Origin: JAASSS01 sp021767745 | GTDB taxonomy: Bacteria; Pseudomonadota; Gammaproteobacteria; UBA5335 | NCBI GenBank assembly: GCA_034189165.1 | Contig: JAXHVN010000051.1 | Location: forward strand, 1-46,588 | DNA length: 46,588 bases | Direction: 5' to 3' | Position numbers and translations under genes: made by a program | Shown here: positions 10,172 through 18,636 of the stretch, one piece after another | How positions within the stretch are numbered: the stretch's first letter is position 1 | How the letters are laid out: every line of letters starts with the position of its first letter | The notes under the pieces: generated by a model | The model's database searches: none | The model's input: the letters and a program-made list of their open reading frames with translations, nothing else | What the model was told of the DNA's origin: nothing

Positions 10172-12568
10172 TTACTCCACGGTCTCGGCCAGGTCCGGGG
10201 CCTCGGCGGCAAGCACCCGCACCTGCACCGGCCGGTCCCAGGCGCCGAGATCTGCGGTTTCGGGGATACCCCCGGCCAGGGCGATGCAGCCGGCCGCGAG
10301 CGAGGCGTGGACATGCACGGGCAGCTCCGCCCGGCCATGCTCGGTACGCAGCTCGATCCGACCGCCAGCGGTCACACCGAGCCGCTCGGCCTCAGCCGGG
10401 CCGACCCAGGCAGCGCGCGCCTCCTGCGCCTGCACTGTGGCCTGCAGCGGCGCCGCGCGGCGGACCAGGCTGTCCACCGCGTAGAGCGGCAGACTTGCCA
10501 GCCGCTGCAGCCCGCCCTCCGGCGGGTCGCGCTCCAGCACCTGCGGCGCCGCGGGTTCGACCGGCCCGACCGCGCCGAGCCGCTGACGCAGTTCGGTCGC
10601 GACGGCGTCCGATGCACTCCAGTCGAAGCCCGGCAGGCTTAGCAGATTGCCGAGCACACGCAGCACCTTCCAGCCGGGCCGCGCCTCGCCGAGCGGCCTT
10701 GCGGCCCCGGCCTGGCTCTGCCACTGACCCGCCAGCCCGACATAAGTGCCGGAGGTCTCGAGGAACGTGCCGATCGGCAGCAGAACGTCGGCATATTGAC
10801 GCATGCGCTCGGACACGAAGGGGGTCAGGCAGACGACGAACGCCTGCGCCAGCGGCTCGAGCGCCTCGGCGCCGAGCGTCGAGTCCAGCTCCGGCTCCAC
10901 GTTCAGCAGCACATAGCCGTCCTGCGGCTGGGTCAGCATCCGCCGGGCATCGAGCCCGGCCGGCGTCTGCGCCTGCCCGCCCGGCGCCCGGTGCGGCAGC
11001 ACGCCGGCCAGCCAGGCACCGGCGCTGTTGCCCCCGACTTCGAGGCGACCGCAGACAGCCCCGGTCGCAGTGGCGACGAAATCGGCCAATGCCCGCACCA
11101 GCGCACCGTCGCGCCGGTGCTGAATCTGATTACCCAGCAGCACCAGCGCGCTGCCGGCATCCAGCAGCGAGCGGGCGATCGCGATGTGCGCCTGCTCCAC
11201 GCTCACGCCCTGCACTGCCGCCTGCAACGGGCGTGGTACCGGCTTGCCGCTGATCTCGCCGACCGCCTGGGCCACTGCCGCGAGGCTGGCGGCCGGATCG
11301 GCGGAACGCAGATCCGTCGCCAGCGGGAAGCGATAGTCGTAGTCGCGGGCGTTGATGGCAGAGACCACGGCGCCGGCCTGGACGGCCTTGCGCAGCCGCA
11401 GGTGCAGCAGCGGCACTTCGCCGCGCAGGTCGCTGCCGATGACCAGCACGGCGCCGAGCTGCTCGACCGCCGCCGGCGCCATCCCCAGTCCGGGCATGAC
11501 CGGCGCCTGCGCCTGATCCCGGAAATCGCCCTGGGCCAGCCGATGATCGAGGTTCGTGCAGCCCAGGCCCTCGGCCAGGCGCCGGAACAGATACAGCTCC
11601 TCCAGCGTGCTGGCCGGCGAGGCGAGCATGCCGAGGCGGGAGGGTTCCAGTGCCTGCAGACCGGCCACCGCCTGCTGCAGCGCGGCCTCCCAGTCGGTCT
11701 CGCGCCACTGGCCGGCGGCATCGCGCACCATCGGCCGCGGCAGGCGCGACTCGGCATACGCGCCGCGGTAGCTGAACCGGTCGCGGTCGGCGATCCAGGT
11801 CTCGTTGACCGCTTCATTTTCGCGCGGCACCACCCGCATCGCCTTGCCGCCGCGGGTGTGGACGTACAGGTTGCTGCCGACCGGATCGTGCGGCGAGACG
11901 GCTTCCTGGGCCATCAGCTCCCACGGCCGGGCGGTGTAGCGCGAGGGCCGTGCCGTCAGCGCGCCGACCGGGCACAGGTCGATGACGTTGCCCGCCAGCT
12001 CCGACACCAGCGTCTCGCCCACGTAGGTGCCGATCTCCATGTTTTCGCCGCGACCCGTGGCACCCAACTCGCGGATGCCGGCGATCTCGGTGCCGAAGCG
12101 CACGCAGCGCGTGCAGTGGATGCAGCGCGTCATGTCGGTGCTGATCAGCGGACCGAGGTTCTCGTCCTGGACGATGCGCTTGCGCTCGGTGTACTGCGAG
12201 ACATCGCCGCCGAAGCCGAGCGCGAGGTCCTGCAGCTCGCATTCGCCGCCCTGGTCACAGATGGGGCAGTCGAGCGGGTGGTTGATCAGCAGGAACTCCA
12301 TCACCGCCTTCTGCGCCGCCACGGCCCGCTCGGAGCGGGTGAAGACCTTCATACCGTCGGCCACCGGCGTGGCACAGGCAGGCAACGCCTTGGGCGCCCG
12401 CTCGACCTCGACCAGGCACATCCGGCAGTTCGCCGCCACCGTGAGCTTCTTGTGGTAGCAGAAGCGCGGCACGTAGATGCCGGCCTCGTCGGTCACCTCG
12501 ATGACCATCTGCCCCTTGCGGGCCGGCAGGCTCACGCCATCGACCTCGATTCGCACTTCGTCGCTCAT
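10172..12568 (-). CDS. nuoG: NADH-quinone oxidoreductase subunit G
   Basis: 798 residues. The N-terminal 240 residues carry the Fe-S clusters: 2Fe-2S Cys 37/48/51/65, then His 97 with Cys 101/104/110, then Cys 149/152/155 plus a later Cys in LCPVGAL. The rest is a molybdopterin-oxidoreductase fold that has lost its cofactor role. The extra N7 cluster cysteines found in E. coli are not seen in the region starting AQEAVSPHDPVGSNL. The ATG at 12566-12568 (MSDEVRIEVDG) was chosen because longer in-frame versions enter nuoF and are not NuoG-like; the ribosome site is weak. Confidence 0.95.
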   Translation of the reverse strand: MSDEVRIEVDGVSLPARKGQMVIEVTDEAGIYVPRFCYHKKLTVAANCRMCLVEVERAPKALPACATPVADGMKVFTRSERAVAAQKAVMEFLLINHPLDCPICDQGGECELQDLALGFGGDVSQYTERKRIVQDENLGPLISTDMTRCIHCTRCVRFGTEIAGIRELGATGRGENMEIGTYVGETLVSELAGNVIDLCPVGALTARPSRYTARPWELMAQEAVSPHDPVGSNLYVHTRGGKAMRVVPRENEAVNETWIADRDRFSYRGAYAESRLPRPMVRDAAGQWRETDWEAALQQAVAGLQALEPSRLGMLASPASTLEELYLFRRLAEGLGCTNLDHRLAQGDFRDQAQAPVMPGLGMAPAAVEQLGAVLVIGSDLRGEVPLLHLRLRKAVQAGAVVSAINARDYDYRFPLATDLRSADPAASLAAVAQAVGEISGKPVPRPLQAAVQGVSVEQAHIAIARSLLDAGSALVLLGNQIQHRRDGALVRALADFVATATGAVCGRLEVGGNSAGAWLAGVLPHRAPGGQAQTPAGLDARRMLTQPQDGYVLLNVEPELDSTLGAEALEPLAQAFVVCLTPFVSERMRQYADVLLPIGTFLETSGTYVGLAGQWQSQAGAARPLGEARPGWKVLRVLGNLLSLPGFDWSASDAVATELRQRLGAVGPVEPAAPQVLERDPPEGGLQRLASLPLYAVDSLVRRAAPLQATVQAQEARAAWVGPAEAERLGVTAGGRIELRTEHGRAELPVHVHASLAAGCIALAGGIPETADLGAWDRPVQVRVLAAEAPDLAETVE

Positions 12569-12617
12569 ACCGAGATCCGCCCGTCGCCGTGATCCGTGCC
12601 GCTTGCCCCGACCCTGC

Positions 12618-13916
12618 TCATGCGGCCAGCTGTGCCCGGCCGTGCACCAGACAGCGCCGATGCTCGATGTGATAGGCAAATTCGTCGCGGAACTGCTTGA
12701 TGAAGCTGCGCACCGGCATCGCCGCGGCATCGCCGAGGGCGCAGATGGTCCGCCCTTCGATCTTGGCGGCGACGTCGTCGAGCATCGCCAGGTCCAGCGC
12801 GCGCCCCTGCCCGTGCTCGATGCGCCGCACTGCACGATGCAGCCAGCCGGTGCCTTCCCGGCAGGGTGTGCACTGCCCGCAGGACTCGGCGAAATAGAAC
12901 CGTGAGATCCGCTCGAGCACCCGCACCATGCAGGTGTGCTCGTCCATCACGACCACCGCCCCGGAGCCGAGCATCGAGCCGGCCTTGAGCAGCGAGTCGT
13001 AGTCCATGTTGACGTCCATCATCGTCTCGCCGCGGACCACCGGCACCGAGGAGCCGCCCGGGATCACCGCCTTCAGGCGGGCGCCGCCACGCATGCCGCC
13101 GGCCATCTCCAGCAACTCCGCAAACGGCGTGCCGAGCCGGACCTCGTAATTACCCGGCCGTTCGACGTGACCACTGACCGAGAAGATCTTCGTGCCGCCG
13201 GCCTTCTCCACCCCCAGACCGGCGAACCATGCCGGCCCACGGCGGATGATCGAGGGCACCGAGGCATAGGTCTCGGTGTTGTTGACCGTGGTCGGCTGGC
13301 CATACAGGCCCTTGTTCGCCGGGAACGGCGGCTTGAAGCGCGGCATGCCCTTCTTGCCTTCCAGCGACTCCAGCAGCGCCGTTTCCTCGCCGCAGATATA
13401 GGCGCCGGCGCCGAGATGCGCGTACAGGTCGAAGCTCCAGCCGCTGCCGCGGATATCGTTGCCGAGCCAGCCGTGCTCATAGGCCTCGCGCAGGGCATCG
13501 CGGAAGCGGGTGAACGGTTCGTGCATGAACTCGCCGCGCACGTAGTTGTAGGCCACCGTGGCGCCCATGGCGTAGGAGGCGATGGCCATGCCCTCGACCA
13601 CGGCATGGGGATTGAAGCGCAGGATGTCGCGATCCTTGCAAGTGCCGGGCTCGCTCTCGTCGGAGTTGCACACCACGTACTTCTGCCCGGGGAAGTCCTT
13701 GGGCATGAAGCTCCACTTCAGCCCGGACGGAAAGCCAGCGCCGCCGCGGCCGCGCAGGCCGGATTGCTTGACGCGCTCGACCACCTCGGCGGGCGGAATC
13801 CGCTCCTCGAGAATCTGGCGCCAGGCCTCGTAGCCACCGCAGTCGAGGTAGCGCTGGTAGGTCCAGGGTTCGGGCACGCCCAGGGTGGCGTAGCAGACCT
13901 GCGTATCGTCATCCAT
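12618..13916 (-). CDS. nuoF: NADH-quinone oxidoreductase subunit F (NADH/FMN site)
   Basis: 432 residues. NuoF binds NADH and FMN and passes electrons to cluster N3. Visible: GRGGAGFPSGLKW (NADH/FMN glycine-rich loop, about 57-69), GAGAYICGEETALLESLEGK (170-189), and the 4Fe-4S ligands Cys 346/349/352 (SCGQCTPC) and Cys 392. The ATG at 13914-13916 follows a GGAGTGAG site with seven-base spacing. An alternative GTG four codons upstream would overlap the nuoE stop as GTGA. Confidence 0.97.
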   Translation of the reverse strand: MDDDTQVCYATLGVPEPWTYQRYLDCGGYEAWRQILEERIPPAEVVERVKQSGLRGRGGAGFPSGLKWSFMPKDFPGQKYVVCNSDESEPGTCKDRDILRFNPHAVVEGMAIASYAMGATVAYNYVRGEFMHEPFTRFRDALREAYEHGWLGNDIRGSGWSFDLYAHLGAGAYICGEETALLESLEGKKGMPRFKPPFPANKGLYGQPTTVNNTETYASVPSIIRRGPAWFAGLGVEKAGGTKIFSVSGHVERPGNYEVRLGTPFAELLEMAGGMRGGARLKAVIPGGSSVPVVRGETMMDVNMDYDSLLKAGSMLGSGAVVVMDEHTCMVRVLERISRFYFAESCGQCTPCREGTGWLHRAVRRIEHGQGRALDLAMLDDVAAKIEGRTICALGDAAAMPVRSFIKQFRDEFAYHIEHRRCLVHGRAQLAA

Positions 13917-13924
13917 CGCCGTAC

Positions 13925-14428
13925 TCACTCCAGACCGTCGACGATCCGGTCTACCGCCTCGAGGGTGAGGTTCTCGTAGTAGCGGTGATCCACCATCATC
14001 ATCGGGGCGCCCGCGCAGGCCGCCAGGCATTCCTCTTCGCGCTTCAAATAGATCCGGCCGTCGGCGGTGGTCTCGCCCAGCGCGATGCCAAGCTTGTGCT
14101 GCAGGTGCGCCACCACCTCGTCGCCGCCGCGCAGCATGCAGGACAGGTTGGTACACACCGAAATGCTGTGCCGGCCGACCGGCTCGGTCTCGAACATGGA
14201 GTAGAAGCTCGCGACCTCGTAGACCGAGATACGCGGCAACTCGAGATAGTCCGCCACCGCATCCATCAGCGTCACGGTCAGGTAGCCGTTCTCGTGCTGC
14301 ACGGCGTGCAGGGCGCCCAGCAGCGCGGACTGCTGCCGCCCGGGCGGGTACTGGCGCACCCAGGCGTCGATCTCCTCGCGCACGTGTACCGACAGCCGGT
14401 CGGCCGGCGACTCCAGCTCCGTGCTCAT
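13925..14428 (-). CDS. nuoE: NADH-quinone oxidoreductase subunit E (2Fe-2S)
   Basis: 167 residues, thioredoxin-like subunit holding cluster N1a beside NuoF. The four ligands are Cys 92 and 97 (VCTNLSCML) and Cys 134 and 138 (CLAACAGAP). The preceding helix has ASFYSMFETEPVGRH, which is characteristic. The ATG start overlaps the nuoD stop region by four bases (14425-14428). Confidence 0.97.
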   Translation of the reverse strand: MSTELESPADRLSVHVREEIDAWVRQYPPGRQQSALLGALHAVQHENGYLTVTLMDAVADYLELPRISVYEVASFYSMFETEPVGRHSISVCTNLSCMLRGGDEVVAHLQHKLGIALGETTADGRIYLKREEECLAACAGAPMMMVDHRYYENLTLEAVDRIVDGLE

Positions 14429-15678
14429 CGATCGATCTCCCCGAACACCACATCCAGCGTGCTGATCACCGCCACCACGTCGGCCAGCATATGGCCGCGG
14501 ACCATCTCGTCCATCGCCGCCAGATGCGGGAAGCCGGGCGGACGCACCTTCAGCCGATAGGGCTTGTTGGCGCCGTCCGAGATCAGATACACGCCGAACT
14601 CGCCCTTGGGCGCCTCGACCGCGGCATAGACTTCGCCGGCCGGTACGCTGTAGCCCTCGGTGAACAGCTTGAAGTGATGAATCAGCGACTCCATGTCGCC
14701 CTTCATCTCCTCACGCCGCGGCGGCGTCACCTTGTGGTTGTCCAGCATGACCGGCCCCGGGTTCGCCCTGAGCCAATCCACGCACTGCCGGATGATGCGG
14801 TTGGACTGGCGCATTTCTTCCACGCGCACGAGATAGCGGTCGTAGCAGTCGCCGGTCACGCCGACGGGGATGTCGAAGTCGAGCCGGTCGTAGACCTCGT
14901 AGGGCTGCATCTTGCGCAGGTCCCATTCGACGCCGGATCCGCGCAGCATCGGGCCGGTGAAACCGAGCTCGATCGCGCGCTCCGGCTCCACCACGCCGAT
15001 CCCGACCAGGCGCTGCTTCCAGATGCGGTTGTCGGTCAGGAGCGTTTCGTATTCGTCGACCCGCGACGGAAACGAGTCCGTGAACGCCTCGATGAAGTCG
15101 AGCAGACCTCCCTGGCGCGCCGCATTCATCCGCTCGAGTTCGCGCTTGCTGCGATACGGGCTCGGCTGGTACTGCGGCATGTAGTCCGGCAGCTCCCGGG
15201 CCACGCCGCCGGGGCGATAGTAGGTGGCATGCATGCGCGCACCGGAGACCGCCTCATAGCAGTCCATGAGCGTTTCCCGCTCGCGGAAGCAGTACAGGAA
15301 GACGGTCATGGCGCCGATGTCGAGCCCGTGGGCGCCAAGCCACATCAGGTGGTTCAGGATGCGGGTGATCTCATCGAACATCACCCGGATATACTGCGCG
15401 CGCAGCGGCGGCTCGATGCCCAGCAGCTTCTCGATCGCCAGCACGTAGCCGTGCTCGTTGCACATCATGGACACGTAGTCGAGCCGGTCCATGTAGCCGA
15501 TACTCTGATTGAACGGCTTGTTCTCGGCGAGCTTTTCGGTCGCCCGGTGCAGCAGGCCGACATGCGGATCGGCACGCTGGATCACCTCGCCATCCAGCTC
15601 GAGCACCAGACGCAGCACCCCGTGCGCCGCCGGATGCTGCGGCCCGAAGTTCATCGTGTAGTTCTGGATCTCAGGCAT
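14425..15678 (-). CDS. nuoD: NADH-quinone oxidoreductase subunit D
   Basis: 417 residues, exactly the usual length of separate NuoD. It forms the quinone pocket with NuoB; the fold is related to [NiFe]-hydrogenase large subunits but lacks the metal cysteines. Conserved: NFGPQHPAAHGVLRLVLELD at the start (the pocket His), RADPHVGLLHRATEK, and GEFGVYLISDG near the C terminus. The ATG at 15676-15678 gives MPEIQNYTMNFGPQ, the family start; it overlaps the end of nuoC by eight bases. Confidence 0.98.
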   Translation of the reverse strand: MPEIQNYTMNFGPQHPAAHGVLRLVLELDGEVIQRADPHVGLLHRATEKLAENKPFNQSIGYMDRLDYVSMMCNEHGYVLAIEKLLGIEPPLRAQYIRVMFDEITRILNHLMWLGAHGLDIGAMTVFLYCFRERETLMDCYEAVSGARMHATYYRPGGVARELPDYMPQYQPSPYRSKRELERMNAARQGGLLDFIEAFTDSFPSRVDEYETLLTDNRIWKQRLVGIGVVEPERAIELGFTGPMLRGSGVEWDLRKMQPYEVYDRLDFDIPVGVTGDCYDRYLVRVEEMRQSNRIIRQCVDWLRANPGPVMLDNHKVTPPRREEMKGDMESLIHHFKLFTEGYSVPAGEVYAAVEAPKGEFGVYLISDGANKPYRLKVRPPGFPHLAAMDEMVRGHMLADVVAVISTLDVVFGEIDR

Positions 15679-16402
15679 CGGCAGGTCCTCCCGGCGGCGC
15701 CACCGGCAGCTCCGTGGGGGGCGCCATGGGCTGTTCGTGACCCGGCGCACGTATCACCTTGGGCACCAGCACGCGCGGCTCGATGCTGGTCACCGGCTCG
15801 TAGACCACGCGGCCACGGTCCGGGTCGTAGCGCACCTCCACGTTGCCGATCAGCGGGAAGTCCTTACGGAAGGGATGCCCGACGAAGCCGTAGTCGGTGA
15901 GCAGGCGCCGCAGGTCCGGATGGTCCTCGAAATGGATCCCGAACAGGTCGAATGCCTCGCGCTCGAACCAGTCCGCCGCCGGCCAGATGTCGACGACACT
16001 GGCCACGACCGGGAAGTCGGTGTCCTCGGCGAACACGCGCAGCCGCAGCCGCTGGTTGTGATCGAGCGAGAGCAGATGGTAGACGACGGCGAAACGGTGC
16101 GGATCGTCCCGATCGGGGTCCTGCTCGCCGACGTAGCGGCGCACCCCGCGGCTGAAGCCCCGCGTCGTCGCCCGCTGCGTGGTCCACTCGTCATCGCCAT
16201 AGGCGAGATAGTCGACGCCGCACAGATCGATGAGCTGACGGAAGGCGAACTCGGGCGCATCGCGCAGCATGAGCGCTGTCTCCCGCAGCGCCGCGCGGTG
16301 CACCACCACGGTGATCTGATCGACCCGCTCGTCGTGCTGCACCGCCGCGCCCGGGAAGCGCGAGCGCAGGCGCTCGGCGAGCTGCTTGATAGCCTCGCTC
16401 AT
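15671..16402 (-). CDS. nuoC: NADH-quinone oxidoreductase subunit C
   Basis: 243 residues, a peripheral-arm subunit without cofactors. Conserved motifs: LIDLCGVDYL, FAVVYHLLSLDHNQRLRLRV, ASVVDIWPAADWFEREAFDLF, and GHPFRKDFPLIGN. It is separate from nuoD, unlike the fused nuoCD of E. coli. The ATG at 16400-16402 follows a GGGAGAG site. The stop overlaps the nuoD start, suggesting coupled translation of the two partners. Confidence 0.97.
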   Translation of the reverse strand: MSEAIKQLAERLRSRFPGAAVQHDERVDQITVVVHRAALRETALMLRDAPEFAFRQLIDLCGVDYLAYGDDEWTTQRATTRGFSRGVRRYVGEQDPDRDDPHRFAVVYHLLSLDHNQRLRLRVFAEDTDFPVVASVVDIWPAADWFEREAFDLFGIHFEDHPDLRRLLTDYGFVGHPFRKDFPLIGNVEVRYDPDRGRVVYEPVTSIEPRVLVPKVIRAPGHEQPMAPPTELPVAPPGGPADA

Positions 16403-16419
16403 CTCTCCCTCCCCAGCCG

Positions 16420-16896
16420 CTAGCGGGCGATGGTATTGGTCCGGCGGATCTTGTTCTGCAACTGCAGGATGCCGTAGAGCAGCGCTTCCGCCGTCGGCGG
16501 GCAGCCGGGCACGTAGATATCGACCGGCACGATGCGGTCGCAGCCGCGCGTCACCGCGTAGGAATAGGTGTAGTAGCCACCGCCGTTGGCACACGAGCCC
16601 ATGGAGATGACCCAGCGCGGCTCGGCCATCTGGTCGTAGACCTTCCGCAGCGCGGGGGCCATCTTGTTGACCAGCGTGCCGGCGACGATCATCACATCGG
16701 ATTGACGCGGGCTCGGCCGGAACATGACGCCGAAACGGTCCATGTCGTAGCGGGCCGCGCCGGTGTGCATCATCTCGATCGCGCAGCAGGCCAGGCCGAA
16801 GGTGACGGGCCACAGCGAGCCGGTGCGCGCCCAGTTGATGAGCTTGTCGGCGGATGTGGTGACCACCCCGCGCTCGAGCGCTGCCTCTACTCCCAC
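16420..16896 (-). CDS. nuoB: NADH-quinone oxidoreductase subunit B (cluster N2)
   Basis: 158 residues. NuoB carries the terminal cluster N2 that reduces quinone. Ligands are the tandem Cys 37-Cys 38 (GLACCAIEMM), Cys 102 (GSCANGGGYY) and Cys 132 (VPGCPP). The start is taken as GTG at 16894-16896 (MGVEAALERGVVTTS), which overlaps the end of nuoA by 10 bases, follows a GGGAG site and gives the size and N terminus of other short NuoB proteins. An ATG start is not available in frame nearby. Confidence 0.95.
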   Translation of the reverse strand: MGVEAALERGVVTTSADKLINWARTGSLWPVTFGLACCAIEMMHTGAARYDMDRFGVMFRPSPRQSDVMIVAGTLVNKMAPALRKVYDQMAEPRWVISMGSCANGGGYYTYSYAVTRGCDRIVPVDIYVPGCPPTAEALLYGILQLQNKIRRTNTIAR

Positions 16897-17243
16897 TCCA
16901 GCGCTCCCTTCTTCCATTCGTAGATGAAACCGATCACCAGAATGCCGAGGAACACGCCCATCGACAGGATCCCGAACATGCCGATCTCGCGCAGCACCAC
17001 CGCCCAGGGAAAGAGAAACGCGATCTCGAGATCGAAGATGATGAACAGAATGGCGACCAGGTAATAGCGCACGTCGAACCGGGCGCGGGCATCCTCGAAT
17101 GCCTCGAAGCCGCACTCGTAGGGCGAGAGCTTCTCCGGGTCGGGCCGACGCGGGCCGAGCACGAAGCCAAGCACCAGCGGCGCCACGCCGAACACCAGCG
17201 CGACCACGAAGAACAGCAGTATCGGGAGATAGTTGTCCAGCAC
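16887..17243 (-). CDS. nuoA: NADH-quinone oxidoreductase subunit A
   Basis: 118 residues with three transmembrane helices. Family signature: SPYECGFEAFEDARARFDVR in the cytoplasmic loop (conserved Cys) and ILFIIFDLEIAFLFPWAV with membrane Asp/Glu. The start is GTG at 17241-17243 (MLDNYLPILLFF); ribosome site weak. It is the first protein gene of the complex I operon and lies 56 bases after tRNA-Leu, so tRNA and nuo genes are probably on one transcript from the tRNA promoter. Confidence 0.97.
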   Translation of the reverse strand: MLDNYLPILLFFVVALVFGVAPLVLGFVLGPRRPDPEKLSPYECGFEAFEDARARFDVRYYLVAILFIIFDLEIAFLFPWAVVLREIGMFGILSMGVFLGILVIGFIYEWKKGALEWE

Positions 17244-17299
17244 GACATCTGCCCTGTAGGCCGCGCGTCCCGGGCCGGGATGCGCGCGGTGATCATGTT

Positions 17300-17384
17300 T
17301 GGTGCCGATGGCCGGACTCGAACCGGCACGGCTTGCGCCACTGCCCCCTCAAGACAGCGTGTCTACCAATTCCACCACATCGGC
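17300..17384 (-). tRNA. tRNA-Leu (anticodon GAG)
   Basis: An 85-base class II cloverleaf: acceptor GCCGATG/CATCGGC, encoded CCA, D arm GGTGGAATTGGTAGACAC, anticodon stem CTGTC/GGCAG with loop TTGAGGG (anticodon GAG), and a long variable arm as expected for leucine. It lies between secG and nuoA, the same neighbour relation as leuU next to secG in enterics. Confidence 0.96.
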
Positions 17385-17415
17385 AATAGGCGCCGACCGA
17401 TCGGCCAGCGCGGGC

Positions 17416-17444
17416 ATTCTAGCGCGTCAGCGGGCTGACCCCAA
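17416..17444 (-). promoter_or_regulatory. sigma-70 promoter for tRNA-Leu and probably the nuo operon
   Basis: On the minus strand TTGGGG (17444-17439), 17 bases, then TAGAAT (17421-17416). The expected start near 17409 leaves a 25-base leader before the tRNA. It lies in the 89-base gap after secG. Confidence 0.7.
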
Positions 17445-17473
17445 GCGCTGGGATGCCGGAAACGCCACCAGCG

Positions 17474-17827
17474 TCATTCCGGCGGCAACGGCTCCAGCGG
17501 CGGCGTCTCGGCCGGCACGGGTAGCTCATCGGCAGGCGCCGGCACCTCCTCCGCCGCCGGCGTCAGGCGATCCATCACACTGCCGACGCCCTCGCGCTGG
17601 GTGTAGAGATAGCCAAGCGCGAGGCTGGTGGCGAAGAATGCGGTCGCCACCACGCCGGTCGTGCGACTGAGGAAGTTGCCGGCTCCCCGCGCGCCAAAGA
17701 CGGTGGCGGAGGCCCCGCTGCCGAAGGCGGCGCCAGCATCGGCGCCCTTGCCATGCTGCAGCAGCACGAGGGTAATCAACGCCACGGCCAGCACCATGTG
17801 CATGGCCAGTACGATAGAAGCGATCAT
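17474..17827 (-). CDS. secG: protein translocase subunit SecG
   Basis: 117 residues, small subunit of the SecYEG channel in the inner membrane. Two hydrophobic helices (VLAMHMVLAVALITLVLLQ and VVATAFFATSLALGYLY) flank the conserved glycine-rich loop HGKGADAGAAFGSGASATVF. The C-terminal tail is rich in Pro, Glu and Ala, as often seen. The ATG overlaps the tpiA stop as ATGA. Confidence 0.96.
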   Translation of the reverse strand: MIASIVLAMHMVLAVALITLVLLQHGKGADAGAAFGSGASATVFGARGAGNFLSRTTGVVATAFFATSLALGYLYTQREGVGSVMDRLTPAAEEVPAPADELPVPAETPPLEPLPPE

Positions 17828-18585
17828 CGGTCGACTCTTGCAGCGGCGCGGCAGATATCCAGGAAGCTCGCCGCTTCCAGCGAGGCGCCGCCGATCAGGC
17901 CGCCGTCGATATCCGCCTGCGCGAACAGTTCGGCGGCATTGTCCGGCTTGACGCTACCGCCGTAAAGCAGCGGCAGCGCGTCGGCGGCGATGTCATGCTC
18001 ACCGAGCCAGCGACGGATACCAGCGTGGACCGCCTGTGCCTGCTCGGGCGTCGCCGTGCGGCCGGTGCCGATCGCCCAGATCGGCTCGTAGGCGATCACC
18101 GCCTTGCCCAGCACCTCGTGGCCGGCACTGTCGAGCAGGCCCTGCAACTGGCCGGTCACCACCGACTCGGTGGCCTCGGCCTCGCGTTGGGCCAGGGTCT
18201 CGCCGATGCAGATGATAGGCGTAATGCCGCAGCTCACCGCCCGCGCCGCCTTGCGGCCCACCAGGGCATCGTCCTCGTGATAGTACTGGCGTCGCTCGGA
18301 GTGGCCGACGATCACGTAGCGGCAGGCGAAGTCCTGCAGCATGGGCATCGCAACCTCGCCCGTGAAGGCGCCCTCGGGCTCCGCGCAGCCATTCTGCGCT
18401 CCCAGCGCCACGCCACTGCCGCCAAGCAGAGCATGGAGCTGATCCAGGTAGACGAAGGGCGGGCAGATCGCGATCTGCACGCCGTCGATCTCGGCAGCGC
18501 CTTCGGCGATATCGGCGACCAGCCCGCGATTGCGCTCCAGCGCGCCATGCATCTTCCAATTACCGGCCACGAACGGCTGCCGCAT
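17824..18585 (-). CDS. tpiA: triosephosphate isomerase
   Basis: 253 residues, normal length. It interconverts dihydroxyacetone phosphate and glyceraldehyde 3-phosphate. Catalytic residues are visible: Lys 11 in GNWKM, His 95 in VGHSERR and Glu 167 in AYEPIWAIGTG, which runs into the mobile loop. ATG start at 18585; the ribosome site is weak. Its stop overlaps the secG start; glmM lies 51 bases upstream. Confidence 0.98.
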   Translation of the reverse strand: MRQPFVAGNWKMHGALERNRGLVADIAEGAAEIDGVQIAICPPFVYLDQLHALLGGSGVALGAQNGCAEPEGAFTGEVAMPMLQDFACRYVIVGHSERRQYYHEDDALVGRKAARAVSCGITPIICIGETLAQREAEATESVVTGQLQGLLDSAGHEVLGKAVIAYEPIWAIGTGRTATPEQAQAVHAGIRRWLGEHDIAADALPLLYGGSVKPDNAAELFAQADIDGGLIGGASLEAASFLDICRAAARVDR

Positions 18586-18636
18586 AGGGATCTCTGGGGA
18601 GGGGGCGTAGCGTCCAAGGGTAGCGAGGGCGCCGCG

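Noticed and set aside
12569..12835. Longer start for nuoG
   Set aside because: The extra residues are the nuoF 3' end in another frame and lack similarity to NuoG.
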